In this document: in pieces, positions 1 through 6,102 of the stretch | Layout: each line of letters begins with the position of its first letter | How positions within the stretch are numbered: position 1 is the first letter of the stretch | Assembly (NCBI GenBank): GCA_030039655.1 | Contig: JASHVC010000218.1 | Coordinates: 1-6,102 of the forward strand | Source of the DNA: Xanthobacteraceae bacterium | GTDB lineage: Bacteria; Pseudomonadota; Alphaproteobacteria; Rhizobiales; Xanthobacteraceae | Length of the DNA: 6,102 bases | Reading direction: 5' to 3' | Notes under the pieces: model-generated | Told to the model about the DNA's origin: nothing | Databases searched by the model: none | The model's input: the letters and a program-made list of their open reading frames with translations, nothing else | Position numbers and translations under genes: made by a program

Positions 1-641
1 TGATGTCTTCGGACTCGCAGGCCATGGGCCGGCTCGGCGAAGTGATCATCCGCACCTGGCAGACCGCTGACAAGATGAAGCGCCAGCGCGGGCGGCTGAA
101 AGAAGAAAGGGGCGACAACGACAACGTGCGGGCAAAACGCTTTGTGGCCAAATACACGATCAATCCGGCCATCGCGCACGGCGTGTCGAAGCTCATCGGC
201 TCGGTGGAGAAGGGCAAGCTTGCCGATCTCGTGCTGTGGTCGCCGGCGTTTTTCGGCGTGAAGCCGGAATGCATCATCAAGGGCGGCTCGATCGTCGCCG
301 CGCCCATGGGCGATCCCAACGCCTCGATCCCAACGCCGCAGCCGGTGCATTACCGGCCGATGTTCGGCGCTTTCGGCCGCGCTCGCACCGCGTCTTCGGT
401 GGTGTTCGCCTCCAAGGCGGCTGTCAGCGGCGGCCTGCGCAAGAAGCTTGGTATTCAGAAGGAGCTTGTTGCGGTGCAAAATACGCGCGGCAAGATTTCC
501 AAAAAGAACATGGTTCACAACGACGCCACGCCGGACATCGAGGTCGATCCGGAAACCTACGAAGTGCGCGCCGATGGAGAACTACTCACCTGCGCGCCCG
601 CGGACGTACTGCCGATGGCGCAGCGCTATTTCCTGTTTTAG
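1..641 (+). CDS. ureC: Urease subunit alpha, C-terminal part (5'-truncated by window edge)
   Basis: Urease alpha subunit, which carries the dinickel active site that hydrolyses urea to ammonia and carbamate in the cytoplasm. The reading frame is open from base 3 and ends at TAG 639-641, giving 212 visible residues. The first visible Met is internal: it begins the [10 protein letters not shown] motif, whose Asp (visible residue 4) corresponds to the nickel-ligand Asp360 of the Klebsiella enzyme. Other UreC hallmarks are [50 protein letters not shown] and the terminal [10 protein letters not shown]. The family is about 570 residues long, so roughly the first 355 residues, including the carbamylated Lys, the His ligands and the flap, lie upstream of the window. 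The C-terminus is complete and shows no frameshift. The next gene is not ureE, so the accessory genes must be upstream or elsewhere. Family assignment is near certain. Confidence 0.97.
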   Translation, partial: MSSDSQAMGRLGEVIIRTWQTADKMKRQRGRLKEERGDNDNVRAKRFVAKYTINPAIAHGVSKLIGSVEKGKLADLVLWSPAFFGVKPECIIKGGSIVAAPMGDPNASIPTPQPVHYRPMFGAFGRARTASSVVFASKAAVSGGLRKKLGIQKELVAVQNTRGKISKKNMVHNDATPDIEVDPETYEVRADGELLTCAPADVLPMAQRYFLF

Positions 642-683
642 GAGCACGGTGTGCGGAAGCGCGGTACTTGCGTAAAAATATCC

Positions 684-709
684 TAGCCGGCAAAAATCGC
701 CGATCGCTA
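684..709 (+). repeat. Imperfect stem-loop downstream of ureC
   Basis: In the 135-nt gap after ureC, TAGC-CGGC (684-691) can pair with GCCG (699-702) and GCTA (706-709). This leaves a 7-nt AAAAATC loop and a 3-nt ATC bulge on the 3' side. No T-run follows, so it is not a classical intrinsic terminator. It could be a processed transcript 3' end or chance. The rest of the gap (642-776) shows no gene. Confidence 0.25.
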
Positions 710-776
710 ATGACGGAAAGATGACGGCCCGCGGTGGGCGCTTGACGCTTGGCGCGCCAGCCAGCAAGCTTGTGGC

Positions 777-1574
777 ATGGCGGCGGACTATTCGACGTCG
801 GTAGTCGTGGTGGGGGGTTGCCGCATCCGGTTGATGCGCGGCGGCGCGGGCCATCCGCTTTTCATTCTGCACGGCGCGACGGGCGCAAGCTGGCCGCCGT
901 TCATGCAAAAACTCGCGCAGCACTTCGAGGTCATCGCGCCGGAACATCCGGGCTTTGGCGAATCCGATACGCCGGATTGGCTCGATACGATCCACGACCT
1001 CGCGTATTTTTATCTCGACCTGCTGGCGCAACTGAAACTCGACAAAGTGAACCTGGTCGGACTCTCGTTCGGCGGCTGGGTCGCGGCCGAGCTTGCGGTA
1101 CGCTCGACCGAGCGCCTTGCCTCGCTGACGTTAGCGGGCGCCGCCGGCCTATACGTTCCCGGCGTCGAACAGATGGATCCGTTCCTCTGCACCGACGAGC
1201 AGCGCCTGCGCGATTTCTTCTATGACCAGAACAAGGCGAAAGACGTTATCGCGCGGGCCCTCCGGCCGGAACTGGAAGATGTGGCGCTCAAGAACCGCAC
1301 CACGGTCGCCAAGCTCACCTGGCAGCCGCGCAGCCACGATCCGCATCTGCACAAATGGCTGCATCGGATCGACGTGCCGACACTGCTGGTCTGGGGCGAC
1401 CATGACCGCATGTTCCCCAAGGAACACGCGCTGGCCTATCAGCGTTTGATTCCGAACGCCAAAGTCGTGATTGTTCCCGACTGCGGCCATGTTCCACAAA
1501 TAGAACAGCCTGAGGCTTTCGTTGCCGCCATCGAGACTTTCCTGGAACCGCGGCGGCAACGGAAAACCGCATGA
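777..1574 (+). CDS. Alpha/beta-hydrolase fold protein (MhpC-like)
   Basis: A 265-residue single-domain alpha/beta-hydrolase, predicted cytoplasmic because no signal peptide is visible. The full catalytic set is present: the oxyanion-hole region HGATGAS (residues 32-38), the nucleophile elbow G-L-S-F-G with Ser97, the acid Asp210 in WGDHDR, and His238 in DCGHVPQIEQP near the C-terminus. The length suits the esterase, C-C bond hydrolase and meta-cleavage product hydrolase group. The cap (about residues 125-195) is where substrate choice lies, and it gives no recognisable signature. ATG 777 is the only usable start: the frame is open back to a TGA at 711-713 but holds no earlier ATG, GTG or TTG. 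The Shine-Dalgarno is poor. LLM1 follows after 93 nt on the same strand, which suggests joint expression. The exact reaction (ester, C-C, epoxide or enamine/amide) is unknown. Confidence 0.9.
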   Translation: MAADYSTSVVVVGGCRIRLMRGGAGHPLFILHGATGASWPPFMQKLAQHFEVIAPEHPGFGESDTPDWLDTIHDLAYFYLDLLAQLKLDKVNLVGLSFGGWVAAELAVRSTERLASLTLAGAAGLYVPGVEQMDPFLCTDEQRLRDFFYDQNKAKDVIARALRPELEDVALKNRTTVAKLTWQPRSHDPHLHKWLHRIDVPTLLVWGDHDRMFPKEHALAYQRLIPNAKVVIVPDCGHVPQIEQPEAFVAAIETFLEPRRQRKTA

Positions 1575-1613
1575 GGATCGTCGAGTGACACGAGTGCTGC
1601 CGCGACCGAACTC

Positions 1614-1642
1614 CCGCTCGCGCGGGGATGAGCGGCGAGCGG
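1614..1642. repeat. Perfect 8-bp inverted repeat between the hydrolase and LLM1
   Basis: CCGCTCGC (1614-1621) and GCGAGCGG (1635-1642) are exact reverse complements separated by 13 nt, giving a GC-rich hairpin. It lies 40 nt after the hydrolase stop and ends 16 nt before the GGAG ribosome binding site of LLM1 (1659-1662). No T-run follows. It could be an mRNA-stabilising or attenuating stem, a dyad operator, or a REP-like element. No second copy was noticed in this window. Confidence 0.4.
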
Positions 1643-1667
1643 ACGCGAACCACGGAGCGGAGTCAGC

Positions 1668-2831
1668 ATGAAGTTCTTCAACTTTCATCTGATGCCGTAC
1701 GCCCACGCCGACTTGAAGTCGATCGCCGACAACGGCTCGGCCTGGGTGACGTATTCCAACAGCCATTACAATCCTGAAAAAGGCGCCGAGCTTTATCACG
1801 ACTATCTGGATCAGATGGAATTTGCCGATCAGCTCGGCTTCGATGGCGTCTGCCTCAACGAGCATCATCAGACCGCATACGGCCTGATGCCGATACCCGG
1901 CGTCATCGCCGGCGCGCTGTCGCGCACCGTCAAGCGCGCCAAGATCGCCATCCTGGGCCGCGCGCTGCCGCTCACCAACAATCCGCTGACCATCGCGGAA
2001 GAATACGCGATGCTCGACAACATCACGCAGGGCCGCATCATCGCCGGCTTCGTGCGCGGCATCGGCGCCGAATATCACGCCTCCGGAGTCAATCCGGCAG
2101 AATCGCAGGAGCGCTTCGCCGAGGCGCACGATCTGATCGTGCGCGCTTGGACCGAGCCCGGGCCGTTCGCCTACGCGGGCAAGCATTATCAGTTCCGCTA
2201 CGTCAACACCTGGCCGCGACCCTATCAACAGCCGCATCCGCCGATCTGGATTCCGTCGCAAGGTTCGGGGTCGACGATCCGCTGGGCGGCGCGCATGCGC
2301 TACACTTATTGCCAGACGCTTTCGCCCATCGCCGCGGTGGCGCGCTTCTTTCAGCTCTACCGCGACGAAGCCGAGAAGGCCGGCTATGAAGCGACGCCCG
2401 ACCAGCTCGCCTGGTCGAACACCATCTATGTGGGCGAGACCGACAAGAAGGCGGTGCGCGAGGCGAAGCCGCATCTCGAAGCGCTGGTGAATTACTTCCT
2501 CAAGATGCCGACCGAGATGCTGCTGCCGCCGGGCTACACCGACGCTGCTTCCATGAAGCGCGTGCGCGGCGTCAAGGTCACCGGCAAGACCCAGTCGCTC
2601 GAGGAACTGATGGCGGCCGGCGTGGTGATTGTCGGCGGGCCCGAAACGGTGCGCGAGAAGCTCGCTGAGTATCAGGACCTCGCCGGCTTCAACACCTCGC
2701 TGACCAAGACTCAGTTCGGCACGCTGCCCAACGAGATGGCGCGCGCCAACATGACGGCGATCGCCGAGGAAATTCTCCCGTCCTTCCGTGACCGCGCCCC
2801 ACGCCCGGCGCCCAAGCAGGCGGCGGAATAG
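1668..2831 (+). CDS. LLM-class flavin-dependent monooxygenase (bacterial luciferase-like), LLM1
   Basis: A 387-residue member of the bacterial luciferase-like monooxygenase superfamily. These TIM-barrel enzymes use reduced FMN from a separate reductase to insert oxygen into a substrate. Evidence: LGFDGVCLNEHH (EHH at residues 65-67), then GRALPLTNNPLTIAEEYAMLDN and QGRIIAGFVRGIGAEYH (about 97-137), then ERFAEAHDLIVRAW, WPRPYQQPHPPIWIPSQGSG (182-201), and a C-terminal VVIVGGPETVREKLAEYQ segment typical of the family. The length is normal and there is no signal peptide. ATG 1668 has a GGAG at 1659-1662 with 5-nt spacing. The gene lies 93 nt after the hydrolase and converges on the other LLM gene with only 37 nt between the stops. 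No flavin reductase is encoded in the window, so FMNH2 must come from elsewhere. The substrate is unknown. Confidence 0.92.
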   Translation: MKFFNFHLMPYAHADLKSIADNGSAWVTYSNSHYNPEKGAELYHDYLDQMEFADQLGFDGVCLNEHHQTAYGLMPIPGVIAGALSRTVKRAKIAILGRALPLTNNPLTIAEEYAMLDNITQGRIIAGFVRGIGAEYHASGVNPAESQERFAEAHDLIVRAWTEPGPFAYAGKHYQFRYVNTWPRPYQQPHPPIWIPSQGSGSTIRWAARMRYTYCQTLSPIAAVARFFQLYRDEAEKAGYEATPDQLAWSNTIYVGETDKKAVREAKPHLEALVNYFLKMPTEMLLPPGYTDAASMKRVRGVKVTGKTQSLEELMAAGVVIVGGPETVREKLAEYQDLAGFNTSLTKTQFGTLPNEMARANMTAIAEEILPSFRDRAPRPAPKQAAE

Positions 2832-2868
2832 TCGTTCGTCTTCCTCCATCATCTCAGCGGCGACGATA

Positions 2869-4044
2869 TTAAACACCCGTGATGGAACCTTTCCGCCCCT
2901 GATGCTTGTCGATCGCCGCCTGCACGGCGGCGCGCGACTCGGCGCCCGCTGTTTGATATTTTGACTTGGCGTCATCATAGCTCCACTCGCGTAGCGCGTT
3001 CGCATCGCGCTGGAAGTGCGGATGGACGTAACGCGCCATCAATTCGTAGCTCCTCTTCGTGGCCGCCCAATCGGCCCAGTTATGCGCCAGCAACAGAACG
3101 CCGCCGAAGCCGCCGTTGGAGCCTTTCCACAACCGCTCGAAGTGCCGGATGCAGTCATCCGGCGCGCCAATGCAGGCAATGCCGGACGACACCAGATACT
3201 CAGCCGGGTCGCCGGTGATGTCAGGAGGAACAATCGGGAAGGTTCCGACCTCGCTGAAATAGCGCTTGAAGTTGTCCAGGCCGAACTTGACGTCGGCGCG
3301 CGCCTGCTCGCGGGTCTCAGCCACGTGCGCGAAGGTGACGATGCGCCACTTGCGGCGGTCGGGCGTATGGCCATTCGCCCGTGCTGTCTCTTCATAGACA
3401 CCCCAGTTGCTGGCGTGCGCCTTGAGCGCATCGTCCGATGTGCCGCCGATCGCCAGCATGCCGATGCCGTGCTTGCCGGCCTGCAACGCACCGGTTGGCG
3501 AGCGCGCCGAAGCCACCGCCATCTCCATTATCGGCTGTGAATAGCTCGGTAGTTGCAGTCGCGCCTCGCGCAGGTCGAACCAATCGGTCTTTTTGGTCAC
3601 CATGCGGCCCTGCATCAGCTCGACGACGACATCGAGCGACTCATCGAGCCTGCGCCGCTGCTCAGCTGGATCGATCCCCATCTTCACCGCGTCATAGACC
3701 AGCGAGCCGGGGCCAACGCCGAACATGGCGCGGCCGCGCGTCATATAGTCGAGCTGCATCATGCGGCCGGCGACAGTGAACGGGTTATGGTAGGGCAGAG
3801 AAACGACGCCGGTGCCGAGCCGAATATGCCGCGTGCGCTCGGCGGCCCCCGCGACGAACATTTCCGGGCAAGCGATGATCTCGAAACCGCCGGAGTGATG
3901 CTCGCCGATCCAAGCTTCATGATAGTTCAGCCGATCGAGATGGACCAAAAGATCCATGTCGCGATCGAGCGCCAGCAGCGGGTTCTCGTCGAGCGGATGA
4001 AACGGCGCTAGAAAAATTCCGGTTTTTACAAATCGCTCTTGCAT
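2869..4044 (-). CDS. LLM-class flavin-dependent monooxygenase, limonene-monooxygenase (LimB)-like, LLM2
   Basis: A 391-residue luciferase-like monooxygenase from a different branch than LLM1. Visible family features are GIFLAPFHPLDENP (residues 9-22), NYHEAWIGEHHSGGFE with EHH at 48-50, PEMFVAGAAERTRHIRLGTGVVSLPYHNPF (60-89), the MQLDYMTRGR segment and GVGPGS (109-114, expected near the flavin phosphate). Near the C-terminus is SSGIACIGAPDDCIRHFERLW. The EHHSGGFE and GTGVVSLPYH pattern resembles proteins annotated as limonene 1,2-monooxygenase; that name should not be read as a substrate claim. ATG 4042-4044 is preceded by GGAAG (4058 to 4054) with a 9-nt spacer. The gene starts 29 nt after the isochorismatase-fold gene ends on the same strand, so the two are probably co-transcribed. 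It is cytoplasmic and has no reductase partner in the window. Confidence 0.92.
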   Translation of the reverse strand: MQERFVKTGIFLAPFHPLDENPLLALDRDMDLLVHLDRLNYHEAWIGEHHSGGFEIIACPEMFVAGAAERTRHIRLGTGVVSLPYHNPFTVAGRMMQLDYMTRGRAMFGVGPGSLVYDAVKMGIDPAEQRRRLDESLDVVVELMQGRMVTKKTDWFDLREARLQLPSYSQPIMEMAVASARSPTGALQAGKHGIGMLAIGGTSDDALKAHASNWGVYEETARANGHTPDRRKWRIVTFAHVAETREQARADVKFGLDNFKRYFSEVGTFPIVPPDITGDPAEYLVSSGIACIGAPDDCIRHFERLWKGSNGGFGGVLLLAHNWADWAATKRSYELMARYVHPHFQRDANALREWSYDDAKSKYQTAGAESRAAVQAAIDKHQGRKGSITGV

Positions 4045-4073
4045 CGCCGTAGTCTTCCGCCCAGGTGTTTCGG

Positions 4074-4712
4074 TCAGAATTTAATCATCGTGGTGCGCGT
4101 GAGCGTGACGTTGCTGGTGATTCCGGCAGGTCCGCCCTTGGCCAAGTGGAACGCGGCGTATTGCTCGTGATACACATCCTCGGCCGCCGAGCAGTCGACA
4201 GGGACGATCACTTTGTAGCCTCTCTGCGCGGCGCCGGAGGCGGTGCCCACGGTCGCTCCCTGGAATGAGTTGCCGCAGACGATCACGGTCTTTGTGCCGG
4301 CCTGTTTGAGAATCGGCTCAAGCGTGGAGCCCATGAATTTGTCCGGTCCGTTCTGGCGATACCATTCGCCCGTGCGCGGTTTGATGGCTGGGTCCATGAC
4401 ATCATCGGGCGTTGCCTGGCCGTTCGATCCGACCAGGCTGTACCAGACGACCATGTTGTGGGCGCGGGCTTCATCATGCACGCGCTTGATATTCGGCACC
4501 GCGGCCACGCAACGCGGACGTGCGCTGCAACCGGCTTTCATGATGTCGAGCAACAACAGCGCCGTGGTCGAAGCATCGACCGTGACGTCTTTGAGCTCCG
4601 GCGGTGGCGGCGCCACGGCCGTGCTCCAGTCCGAAATTACGTCGGCAACGGCCGGCGAGGCTGCAAGTGCAGCGACCAGCGCCCAAGCGGCGGTGAAACG
4701 CGACAGCGTCAT
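4074..4712 (-). CDS. Exported isochorismatase-fold hydrolase lacking the catalytic cysteine
   Basis: A 212-residue protein with a clear Sec signal peptide (LSRFTAAWALVAALAASPAVA, likely cut after Ala23), followed by an isochorismatase/cysteine-hydrolase domain. The catalytic Asp is Asp56 (LLLLDIMKAG) and the Lys is Lys125 (GPDKFMGSTL). Where amidases of the fold carry GVxTDxC, this protein reads GNSFQGATVGTA (147-158), so the nucleophile position is Ala153. Isochorismatases such as EntB and PhzD also lack this Cys, and from memory some proteobacterial homologues have a similar 'GA' signature. Four cysteines (62, 68, 146, 174) in the mature part could form disulfides. Two tandem ATGs exist. 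The second (4710-4712) is chosen because GGGAGG lies 5 nt upstream of it but only 2 nt from the first (4713-4715), which would add one Met. The gene precedes LLM2 by 29 nt. The reaction is unknown. Confidence 0.87.
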   Translation of the reverse strand: MTLSRFTAAWALVAALAASPAVADVISDWSTAVAPPPPELKDVTVDASTTALLLLDIMKAGCSARPRCVAAVPNIKRVHDEARAHNMVVWYSLVGSNGQATPDDVMDPAIKPRTGEWYRQNGPDKFMGSTLEPILKQAGTKTVIVCGNSFQGATVGTASGAAQRGYKVIVPVDCSAAEDVYHEQYAAFHLAKGGPAGITSNVTLTRTTMIKF

Positions 4713-4717
4713 CATGT

Positions 4718-4723
4718 CCTCCC
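4718..4723 (-). promoter_or_regulatory. Ribosome binding site deciding the start of the isochorismatase-fold gene
   Basis: GGGAGG on the minus strand (4723 to 4718) is a strong Shine-Dalgarno. It lies 5 nt before ATG 4712 but only 2 nt before the tandem ATG 4715, which favours 4712 as the start. Confidence 0.65.
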
Positions 4724-4839
4724 GATGTTTGGTACCAATGACCGAGGCATCATCGAAAAATAAGGCCGCTTCTCACAGAGACCCTTCGTGGCGTAGATTT
4801 GCCTGCCTATCTTAGCCGATTTTCTGCGAGATACTGGAC
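4724..4839. promoter_or_regulatory. Divergent intergenic region, presumed promoters for both flanking units
   Basis: The isochorismatase/LLM2 unit reads left and the capA-like/Bug unit reads right from this gap, so it should hold promoters for both. No convincing -35/-10 pair is visible: TATCTT at 4808-4813 is a weak -10 candidate for the plus strand with no good -35. A 10-bp palindrome, TTGGTACCAA (4729-4738), lies 5 bp upstream of the minus-strand ribosome binding site. It could be an operator, but palindromes of this length are expected by chance several times in 6 kb. The role is inferred from gene orientation only. Confidence 0.35.
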
Positions 4840-5889
4840 ATGACCGCCAGGTTGATTTTGGCCGGTGACGTCAACCTGATGAACGTCACCCACGCCACCG
4901 TACCGTTCCGGCAGGTCGCCGACGTGCTCAACGGCGCGGACGCCGTCTTCGCCAATCTGGAATGCTGCCTGCATTTGCCGGTGCGGCACTCACACGCCGC
5001 CGAGGGATTCTTTGCCGATCCGCAGATCGGCGGCGAAGCGCTGCGGCTCTCCGGCATCGACGCCGTCGGCATCGCCAACAACGTCAATTACGGCGCCGAA
5101 AACATCGCGGCTTCGATCGCGAGGCTGGACCAGCTCGGCGTAGCGCATACGGGGGCCGGCCCAAACCTTGCTGCGGCGCGCGCTCCGGCGACGATCGTGC
5201 GCGACGGCCCACGCGTCGGCATCGTGCAGCGCAGCTCGGTCTATTGGCCGACCGACCACGAAGCCGCCGCCGATGCGCCCGGGATCGCCGTGCTGCGCGG
5301 CCACACCGCCTATCAGGTTCCGGCCGCCCGGATCGTGCCCGGCATGCCGCCGCCGAACCGGCCTGGCGTGCCGCCGCTCATCGTCACCTGGGCGGATGCC
5401 GTTTATCTGGACGAGTTTCGGACAGACATCGTGGCGCTGCGGCCGGCCGCCGATATCGTGGTCGCCTCGTGCCACTGGGGGCTGGGACGCGAGCCGCTGC
5501 AATACATGACCGACATCGCGCACGCGGCGATCGACGCCGGCGCCGACGTCGTGATGGGACACGGGCCGCATTACCCGCTGCCGGTCGAAATCTACAAAGG
5601 GCGGCCGATCTTCTACGGCCTGGGCAATCTCACGTTCTCGACCGGCCATCTCGGCCGCAAACATGCCGGCTGGATCGGCATGATGGTCGAGCTCGCGTTT
5701 GAGCGCGGCGCGGTCACCAGCTGCGATTTCCGCTTTGTGCGCAGCGATGAAAAAGGCGCATCATTCCTGTGTCGACTCGCGGATGAGGGCGAAACGCTCG
5801 CCGACCTCACCGCGCGCAGCAAAAAACTCGGCGCCGCGCTTGTGCCCGACGGCGATCGGGTGCAAGTGACGGCGCACCAGAACAAATAA
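4840..5889 (+). CDS. CapA-family protein (PGA_cap metallophosphatase fold), NNH motif altered
   Basis: A 349-residue protein of the CapA/PgsA family, which has a calcineurin-like metallophosphatase fold and is named after poly-gamma-glutamate capsule synthesis. Motifs in order: LILAGDVNL (Asp10), FANLE (Asn39, Glu41), ANNVNYG (79-85), SCHWG (His212), GHGPH (His241, His244) and FYGLGN (258-263). The second Asn-rich motif is normally NNHxxDxG. Here it reads NN-V-NYG, so the His is missing and the motif seems two residues shorter. Classical CapA is membrane-anchored, but this protein starts straight on the first beta-strand with no signal or transmembrane segment, so it is predicted cytoplasmic. 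ATG 4840 has only a weak GCGAG (4826-4830) upstream. Its stop overlaps the ribosome binding site of the Bug-family gene. A capsule role is unlikely in this context; a hydrolase acting on an imported compound is possible but unproven. Confidence 0.85.
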   Translation: MTARLILAGDVNLMNVTHATVPFRQVADVLNGADAVFANLECCLHLPVRHSHAAEGFFADPQIGGEALRLSGIDAVGIANNVNYGAENIAASIARLDQLGVAHTGAGPNLAAARAPATIVRDGPRVGIVQRSSVYWPTDHEAAADAPGIAVLRGHTAYQVPAARIVPGMPPPNRPGVPPLIVTWADAVYLDEFRTDIVALRPAADIVVASCHWGLGREPLQYMTDIAHAAIDAGADVVMGHGPHYPLPVEIYKGRPIFYGLGNLTFSTGHLGRKHAGWIGMMVELAFERGAVTSCDFRFVRSDEKGASFLCRLADEGETLADLTARSKKLGAALVPDGDRVQVTAHQNK

Positions 5890-5894
5890 GGAGG
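5888..5894 (+). promoter_or_regulatory. Strong ribosome binding site overlapping the upstream stop codon
   Basis: AAGGAGG (5888-5894) is a near-perfect Shine-Dalgarno 7 nt before ATG 5902. Its first two bases are the last two of the CapA-like gene's TAA stop (5887-5889). This arrangement points to translational coupling between the two genes. Confidence 0.75.
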
Positions 5895-5901
5895 GGACGC
5901 C

Positions 5902-6102
5902 ATGAAAATCGGCCGGAGACAATTTTTGAATCTGACGGCAGGCGCGGCGGCGATGCCCGCGACCGCGCGCCTGGCCTTCGCGGACGACTATCCATCGCGC
6001 CCGGTCCGCCTCGTCGTCGGCTTCACCGCCGGCGCGGCCTCCGACGTGAACGCGCGCATTTTTGCCAAGGCCGCCGGACCGATCCTCGGTCAGCAGATCG
6101 TC
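5902..6102 (+). CDS. Bug/TctC-family periplasmic solute-binding protein, N-terminal part (3'-truncated by window edge)
   Basis: Only the first 67 residues are present. They hold a signal peptide with a twin-arginine-like motif, GRRQFLNLTAGAAA (RRQFL at residues 5-9), and a likely cut after AFA (residue 27). Then comes the start of the mature domain, DDYPSRPVRLVVGFTAGAASDVNAR, ending near LGQQIV. The pattern YPSRPVR(L/I)(V/I)VGF.AG..D..AR.....LGQ is the hallmark of tripartite tricarboxylate transporter binding proteins (Bug family, about 320-330 residues), which bind small, often carboxylated or amidated, solutes in the periplasm. Thr42 replaces the usual Pro of GFPAGG. The gene starts 12 nt after the CapA-like stop, so it is almost certainly in the same operon. 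The TctA and TctB membrane partners are not in the window; many Bug proteins are orphans. The ligand cannot be inferred. Confidence 0.93.
   Translation, partial: MKIGRRQFLNLTAGAAAMPATARLAFADDYPSRPVRLVVGFTAGAASDVNARIFAKAAGPILGQQIV

Noticed and set aside
582..1031. A 149-codon minus-strand open frame spanning the ureC-hydrolase gap
   Set aside because: It overlaps the ends of two real genes, is Arg-rich and matches no known family, so it does not fill the gap with a gene.
2832..2868. Bidirectional terminator between the convergent LLM genes
   Set aside because: Only a 5-bp TCGTC/GACGA pairing with a long loop was seen and no T-run on either strand; not enough for a terminator call.
1149..3005. 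A 618-codon open frame on the minus strand covering the hydrolase and LLM1
   Set aside because: It is fully antisense to two well-supported genes, is rich in Arg, His and Gly as expected for the complement of GC-rich codons, and shows no recognisable domain.
777..4712. Naming the genes rutA, rutB and rutD
   Set aside because: Only superfamily membership matches. The isochorismatase homologue lacks the RutB catalytic Cys and is exported, and LLM2 resembles LimB-type proteins.
4729..4738. Palindrome TTGGTACCAA as a regulator binding site
   Set aside because: A 10-bp palindrome is expected several times by chance in a window of this size, and neither a flanking promoter nor a second copy supports it.
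4990..5664. A 224-codon minus-strand open frame inside the CapA-like gene
   Set aside because: Antisense shadow of a gene with clear family motifs; Arg/Asp/Gly-rich with no domain signature.

Overview
The window is GC-rich and densely coded, with a strong preference for G or C at third codon positions. It has short intergenic gaps and seven protein-coding genes, two of them cut by the window edges. The proteins look proteobacterial, most likely Alphaproteobacteria of the Bradyrhizobium/Xanthobacteraceae kind. That placement is an inference from family content: a proteobacterial-type UreC, a Bug/TctC solute-binding protein with an RR signal peptide, and LLM flavoenzymes. It does not come from a search. 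No tRNA, rRNA, CRISPR array, insertion sequence or phage gene is visible.

Layout. Bases 1-641 (+) hold the C-terminal part of the urease alpha subunit UreC. After a 135-nt gap come an alpha/beta-hydrolase (777-1574, +) and a luciferase-like flavin-dependent monooxygenase, LLM1 (1668-2831, +). A second, quite different LLM protein of the limonene-monooxygenase (LimB-like) kind lies convergent to it (2869-4044, -). Just upstream of that gene on the same strand is an exported isochorismatase-fold protein (4074-4712, -), so these two look like a minus-strand operon. A divergent intergenic region (4724-4839) leads to a CapA-type metallophosphatase-fold protein (4840-5889, +). It is tightly coupled to the start of a Bug-family periplasmic solute-binding protein (5902 to the window end, +).

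How they may work together. Urease releases ammonia from urea. The other genes resemble an accessory catabolic locus: a binding protein for uptake of a small (often carboxylic) solute, two flavin-dependent oxygenases, an alpha/beta-hydrolase and an isochorismatase-fold hydrolase. The families recall the Rut pyrimidine-degradation set (RutA = LLM, RutB = isochorismatase fold, RutD = alpha/beta-hydrolase). The individual proteins do not look like Rut orthologues, and the isochorismatase homologue is exported and lacks the catalytic cysteine. No substrate can be assigned from sequence alone.

The points most worth a second look are the Cys-less secreted isochorismatase homologue, the CapA homologue that lacks the NNH-motif histidine, and the Rut-like set of families beside urease. 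Nothing here proves a new system.
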